From contig NZ_JARUJP010000008.1 of the NCBI RefSeq assembly GCF_033659955.1, positions 62,001 to 126,000 of the forward strand: a stretch of DNA of 64,000 nt. Direction: 5' to 3'. Source of the stretch: Clostridium_AM tanneri. GTDB lineage: Bacteria > Bacillota > Clostridia > Clostridiales > Clostridiaceae. The translations under genes were made by a program, and so were the position numbers. The notes beneath the pieces were generated by a model. That model was given only the letters and a program-made list of their open reading frames with translations. It made no database searches and was not told where the DNA came from. Each line of letters opens with the position of its first letter. The first letter of the stretch is position 1. Positions 60,773 to 64,000 of this stretch are shown here, piece after piece.

Positions 60773-62689
60773 ATGGTAAAGATTACTTTAAAAGATGGAA
60801 GCATAGTTGAAGTAGAAAAAGGATCAAAAGTAGCAGAAGTAGCTGCTAAACTAAGTACCTCATTAGCTAAAAAAGCTTTAGGAGCTAAAATAAACGGAGA
60901 AGCAGCAGAGCTAATGACAGAAATAAATGATGATTGTAAGTTAGAGATTCTAACTTTTGAGGATGAGGACGGTAAGAAGACTTTAAGACATACTGCATCT
61001 CATATACTTGCTCAAGCAATTAAAAGATTATATCCAGAAGTTAAGTTAGCTATAGGACCAGCGATTGATAACGGATTCTATTATGACTTCGATGCTGATT
61101 TTTCATTTACTCCAGAAATGCTTGAAAAAGTAGAAGCTGAAATGAACAAGATAGTTAAAGAAGATCACAAGCTTGAAAAATTCGAACTTTCAAGAGAAGA
61201 AGCTATAAAGCTTATGGAAGAAAAGGGAGAAAGTTATAAGGTTGAATTAATAAAGGACTTAGAAGAAGGAGCAGTAATATCCTTCTATAAAGAGGGAGAA
61301 TTCGTAGACCTATGTGCAGGACCTCACGTACCATCTACAGGAAAAGTAAAGGCTGTTAAACTTCTTTCAATAGCTGGTGCTTACTGGAGAGGCGATGAGA
61401 AAAATAAAATGCTTCAAAGAATTTACGGAACAGCCTTTGAAAAGAAAGCTGAACTTGATGAGCACTTAAAGATGCTTGAAGAAGCAAAAAAGAGAGATCA
61501 CAGAAAGATTGGTAAAGAATTAGATCTATTTAGTATTCATGAAGAAGGACCTGGATTCCCATTCTTCCATCCAAAGGGAATGGTAGTAAGAAATACACTA
61601 CAAAACTTCTGGAGAGAAATGCACAGAAAAGCTGCTTATGATGAAATAATGACTCCTATAATCCTAAATGAAGCATTATGGCATCAATCTGGACACTGGG
61701 ATCACTATAAAGACAATATGTACTTCACAAAGATAGATGAAGGAGATTATGCTATAAAGCCAATGAACTGCCCAGGTTCAATACTTGTTTACAAAAACGA
61801 TATACACTCTTACAGAGATCTTCCTTTAAGATATGCTGAAATGGGAGTTGTTCACAGACATGAAAAATCTGGAGCATTACATGGACTAATGAGAGTTAGA
61901 TGCTTTACTCAAGATGATGCTCATATATTTATCACTAAGGAACAAATAAGAGAAGAAGTACTTGGTGTTATAAGTCTTATAGATAACTTCTATAAAGTAT
62001 TTGGATTTGAGTACTTTGTTGAGCTTTCAACAAGACCAGAAGATTCAATGGGAACTGATGAAGAGTGGGAAGCAGCAACTAACGGCTTAAGAGACGCTTT
62101 AGAGGATATAGGACTTAAGTATAAAGTTAATGAAGGTGATGGAGCATTCTACGGACCTAAAATAGACTTCCACTTAAGAGACTGCATAGGTAGAACATGG
62201 CAGTGTGGAACTGTACAGCTTGATTTCCAAATGCCAGAAAGATTTGACTTAAATTATGTGGGAGCAGATGGAGAAAGACATAGACCAGTTATGATTCACA
62301 GAGTTGTATTTGGATCTATTGAAAGATTTATAGGAATATTAACTGAGCATTATGCAGGGGCATTCCCAGCTTGGCTTGCACCAGTTCAAGTTAAGGTTAT
62401 GAATATAACTGATGGTCAAGTTGAATATGTAAAGAAAATTGCAGATGAGTTAAAGAAAAATGATATAAGAGTTGAACTAGACTTAAGAAATGAAAAAATC
62501 GGATATAAGATTAGAGAAGCTCAACTTCAGAAGGTACCATACATGCTTGTTATTGGAGACAAAGAAATGAACGAAGGAAACGTAGCAATAAGAAGCAGAA
62601 AACAAGGTGATATTGGTACAATGAGCTTAGAAGGATTTATTTCAAAAATAAAAGAAGAAATAGATAAAAAAATAAGCATAGTTGACTAA
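60773..62689 (+). CDS. thrS: Threonyl-tRNA synthetase
   Basis: A class II synthetase of 638 residues: N-terminal TGS domain (ITLKDGSIVEVEKGS), editing domain with HTASHILAQA, the catalytic core with MNCPGSILVYK and TQDDAHIF, and a C-terminal anticodon-binding domain (VQVKVMNITDGQVEY). Normal length. The ribosome site is GGGAGGA. Regulated by the threonine T-box. Confidence 0.98.
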   Translation: MVKITLKDGSIVEVEKGSKVAEVAAKLSTSLAKKALGAKINGEAAELMTEINDDCKLEILTFEDEDGKKTLRHTASHILAQAIKRLYPEVKLAIGPAIDNGFYYDFDADFSFTPEMLEKVEAEMNKIVKEDHKLEKFELSREEAIKLMEEKGESYKVELIKDLEEGAVISFYKEGEFVDLCAGPHVPSTGKVKAVKLLSIAGAYWRGDEKNKMLQRIYGTAFEKKAELDEHLKMLEEAKKRDHRKIGKELDLFSIHEEGPGFPFFHPKGMVVRNTLQNFWREMHRKAAYDEIMTPIILNEALWHQSGHWDHYKDNMYFTKIDEGDYAIKPMNCPGSILVYKNDIHSYRDLPLRYAEMGVVHRHEKSGALHGLMRVRCFTQDDAHIFITKEQIREEVLGVISLIDNFYKVFGFEYFVELSTRPEDSMGTDEEWEAATNGLRDALEDIGLKYKVNEGDGAFYGPKIDFHLRDCIGRTWQCGTVQLDFQMPERFDLNYVGADGERHRPVMIHRVVFGSIERFIGILTEHYAGAFPAWLAPVQVKVMNITDGQVEYVKKIADELKKNDIRVELDLRNEKIGYKIREAQLQKVPYMLVIGDKEMNEGNVAIRSRKQGDIGTMSLEGFISKIKEEIDKKISIVD

Positions 62690-62696
62690 TAAAATA

Positions 62697-62725
62697 TTGA
62701 CAATTTAATATTATAGGTTTATAAT
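62697..62725 (+). promoter_or_regulatory. Promoter of the infC-rpmI-rplT operon
   Basis: Consensus TTGACA (62697-62702), 17 bp, TATAAT (62720-62725), beginning 8 bp after the thrS stop. Confidence 0.88.
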
Positions 62726-62731
62726 ACTATT

Positions 62732-62836
62732 TGTTAAGAAGAAACAGCCGTTTCTCACCTTGCAGCACAGCTAGTAGGGTTATTGGAAGCATTTATTTAC
62801 TAGTGTATTCTAAGGACGGCTTTGCCGTCCTTTTTT
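62732..62836 (+). promoter_or_regulatory. L20-type ribosomal leader of the infC operon
   Basis: A roughly 105-nt leader ahead of infC that ends in the terminator GGACGGC-TTT-GCCGTCC (62814-62830) plus six Ts. In Firmicutes ribosomal protein L20 binds such leaders to promote termination. The upstream ACAGCCGTTTCTC / AGTAGGGTT region would form the binding or antiterminator structure. Confidence 0.8.
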
Positions 62837-62882
62837 ATGTTTAAATAAATTAATGTCTATAAATTCACTGGAGGTGAAAGTT

Positions 62883-63395
62883 ATTAGTAAAGATCTTCTT
62901 TTAAATGAGGAAATAAGAGAAAAAGAAATTAGGGTTATTGGGGATGATGGCTCTCAGTTAGGTATCCTAGCATCTAGAGACGCACTTAGAATGGCAGAAG
63001 AAAAAGAGTTAGATTTAGTTATGATATCACCAAATGCTAACCCACCAGTTTGCAAAATAATGGATTATGGTAAATTCATTTATGAGCAAGCTAAAAAAGA
63101 TAAAGAGGCTAAGAAGAAACAAAAAGTTATTAGTGTAAAAGAAATTAGACTTAGTCCAACTATCGAAGAACATGATATTTCAATAAAAGCTAACAATGCA
63201 AGAAAATTTTTGATTGCAGGAGATAAAGTTAAAGTAACTGTTAGGTTTAGAGGTAGAGAAGCTGATTATTCACATATAGGTAAAAAAATACTAGCTGATT
63301 TTTATACTAAAGTTGAAGATGTCTGCATTCTAGAAAAAGAAGCAAAATTAGAAGGTAGAAACATGATAATGATTTTATCATCAAAGAAAGCATAA
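62883..63395 (+). CDS. infC: Translation initiation factor IF-3
   Basis: IF-3 binds the 30S subunit and proofreads the start codon. The 170-residue protein begins (M)SKDLLLNEEIREKEIRVI, has the LVMISPNANPPVCKIMDYGKF linker region and ends with a SSKK C-terminus. The likely start is the rare ATT at 62883: GGAGGTG lies 6-7 nt upstream, and the Bacillus gene also starts with AUU. An in-frame ATG at 62853 lacks a ribosome site and would add 10 unusual residues. AUU start permits autoregulation by IF-3. First gene of infC-rpmI-rplT. Confidence 0.94.
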   Translation: MSKDLLLNEEIREKEIRVIGDDGSQLGILASRDALRMAEEKELDLVMISPNANPPVCKIMDYGKFIYEQAKKDKEAKKKQKVISVKEIRLSPTIEEHDISIKANNARKFLIAGDKVKVTVRFRGREADYSHIGKKILADFYTKVEDVCILEKEAKLEGRNMIMILSSKKA

Positions 63396-63414
63396 TTGAG
63401 AGGAGGAATTTATT

Positions 63415-63615
63415 ATGCCAAAAATGAAAACTAAAAAAAGTGTTGCAAAAAGATTCAAAGTTACAGGAACAGGTAAGCTTAAAAGAGCAAAAGCTTTCAA
63501 GAGCCATATATTAACTAAGAAGAGCACAAAAACTAAGAGAAATCTTAGAAAGACTGGATATGTTTCAGAAACTCAAGAAAAAACAATGAAAACATTAATG
63601 CCTTACGCTAAGTAG
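63415..63615 (+). CDS. rpmI: 50S ribosomal protein L35
   Basis: A small basic ribosomal protein, 66 residues: MPKMKTKKSVAKRFKVTGTG at the start and the KSHILTKKSTKTKRNLRK core are diagnostic. 19 bp after infC with AGAGGAGGA before the ATG. Confidence 0.98.
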   Translation: MPKMKTKKSVAKRFKVTGTGKLKRAKAFKSHILTKKSTKTKRNLRKTGYVSETQEKTMKTLMPYAK

Positions 63616-63640
63616 TAGGCTCTAGAAGGAGGATTTTTAA

Positions 63641-64000
63641 ATGGCAAGAGTAAAAAGAGCCGTAAACGCTCGTAAATATCATAAAAAAATATTAAAACTT
63701 GCAAAAGGATACTATGGTGGAAAAAGCAAGTTATTTAAAACAGCTAATGAAACTGTTATAAGAGCATTAAGAAATGCTTATGTTGGAAGAAGATTAAAGA
63801 AGAGAGACTTCAGAAAACTTTGGATAGCTAGAATAAACGCAGCTACAAGAATGAATGGTCTTTCATATTCTAAATTCATGAATGGTATAAAAACTGCAGG
63901 TATCGATATAAACAGAAAGATGCTTTCAGAAATAGCTATAAATGACCCTAAAGCATTCACTGAATTAGTTGAAATAGCTAAAAAGCAATTAAACGCTTAA
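63641..64000 (+). CDS. rplT: 50S ribosomal protein L20
   Basis: 119 residues, complete: the stop codon is the last three bases of the window. The basic N-terminal extension (MARVKRAVNARKYHKKILKL) and the globular FRKLWIARINAATRMNG region are typical. L20 is also the expected regulator of this operon through the leader upstream. The ribosome site is AAGGAGGA. Confidence 0.98.
   Translation: MARVKRAVNARKYHKKILKLAKGYYGGKSKLFKTANETVIRALRNAYVGRRLKKRDFRKLWIARINAATRMNGLSYSKFMNGIKTAGIDINRKMLSEIAINDPKAFTELVEIAKKQLNA

Overview
The window is AT-rich chromosomal DNA from an endospore-forming, anaerobic, Clostridium-like Firmicute. The evidence is the low GC content, strong AGGAGG-type ribosome binding sites, T-box leaders, an alpha/beta-type small acid-soluble spore protein, YtxC- and PdaB-type sporulation proteins, rubredoxin and manganese catalase, a 2-hydroxyacyl-CoA dehydratase activase homologue and MtaA/UroD-type proteins. 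I see no prophage, insertion sequence, CRISPR array or rRNA. Genes run on both strands in short operons that mostly end in clear intrinsic terminators.

Layout. 1-6 kb: a stress cluster with manganese catalase, rubredoxin, a hemerythrin-like protein, an uncharacterised 214-residue protein, a DUF1858 protein and a nitroreductase. The 214-residue and DUF1858 genes diverge from a region holding two exact GTAAC-N4-GTTAC palindromes, each placed identically relative to a -10 box. That points to control by an HcpR-like CRP/FNR-family regulator of nitrosative stress. 6-18 kb: YitT, GreA, a six-repeat beta-propeller (PLL-like) protein, a flavin reductase, a DUF4912 gene with a probable -1 frameshift followed by a GH57 branching enzyme, a DEAD-box helicase with a DbpA domain, and an M16 peptidase / RecX / transglutaminase-like run. 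18-33 kb: half of an ABC importer, a candidate small RNA, a 1428-residue activase, a MarR-controlled HlyD plus two ABC-2 permeases lacking an ATPase, a DUF2935 protein, an orphan substrate-binding protein, an MtaA-like protein and an alpha-keto acid decarboxylase.

34-56 kb: a valine T-box, GNAT and valS operon; folC; small conserved clostridial genes; a two-gene flavin/iron-sulfur redox module; and lysine/diaminopimelate genes (dapH, a patA-like aminotransferase, asd-dapA-dapB) that suggest the acetylated DAP route. Then come an OppA-type lipoprotein, a spore protein, a methyltransferase and Hsp33. 56-64 kb: five tRNAs (Val, Asp, Phe, Gly, Cys), a chemotaxis receptor, a DUF6873 protein, ytxC, a threonine T-box with thrS, and the infC-rpmI-rplT operon behind an L20-type leader, with infC probably starting at AUU.

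Most of the window is core or common clostridial sequence. The parts most likely to be new biology are the two-palindrome nitrosative-stress promoter with its internally duplicated unknown protein, the A-AAA-AAC frameshift site in the DUF4912 gene, the cysteine-rich flavoprotein pair, the ATPase-less exporter, and several structured leaders or intergenic RNAs I cannot assign to known families. Family names come from recognising motifs by eye; no database search was run.
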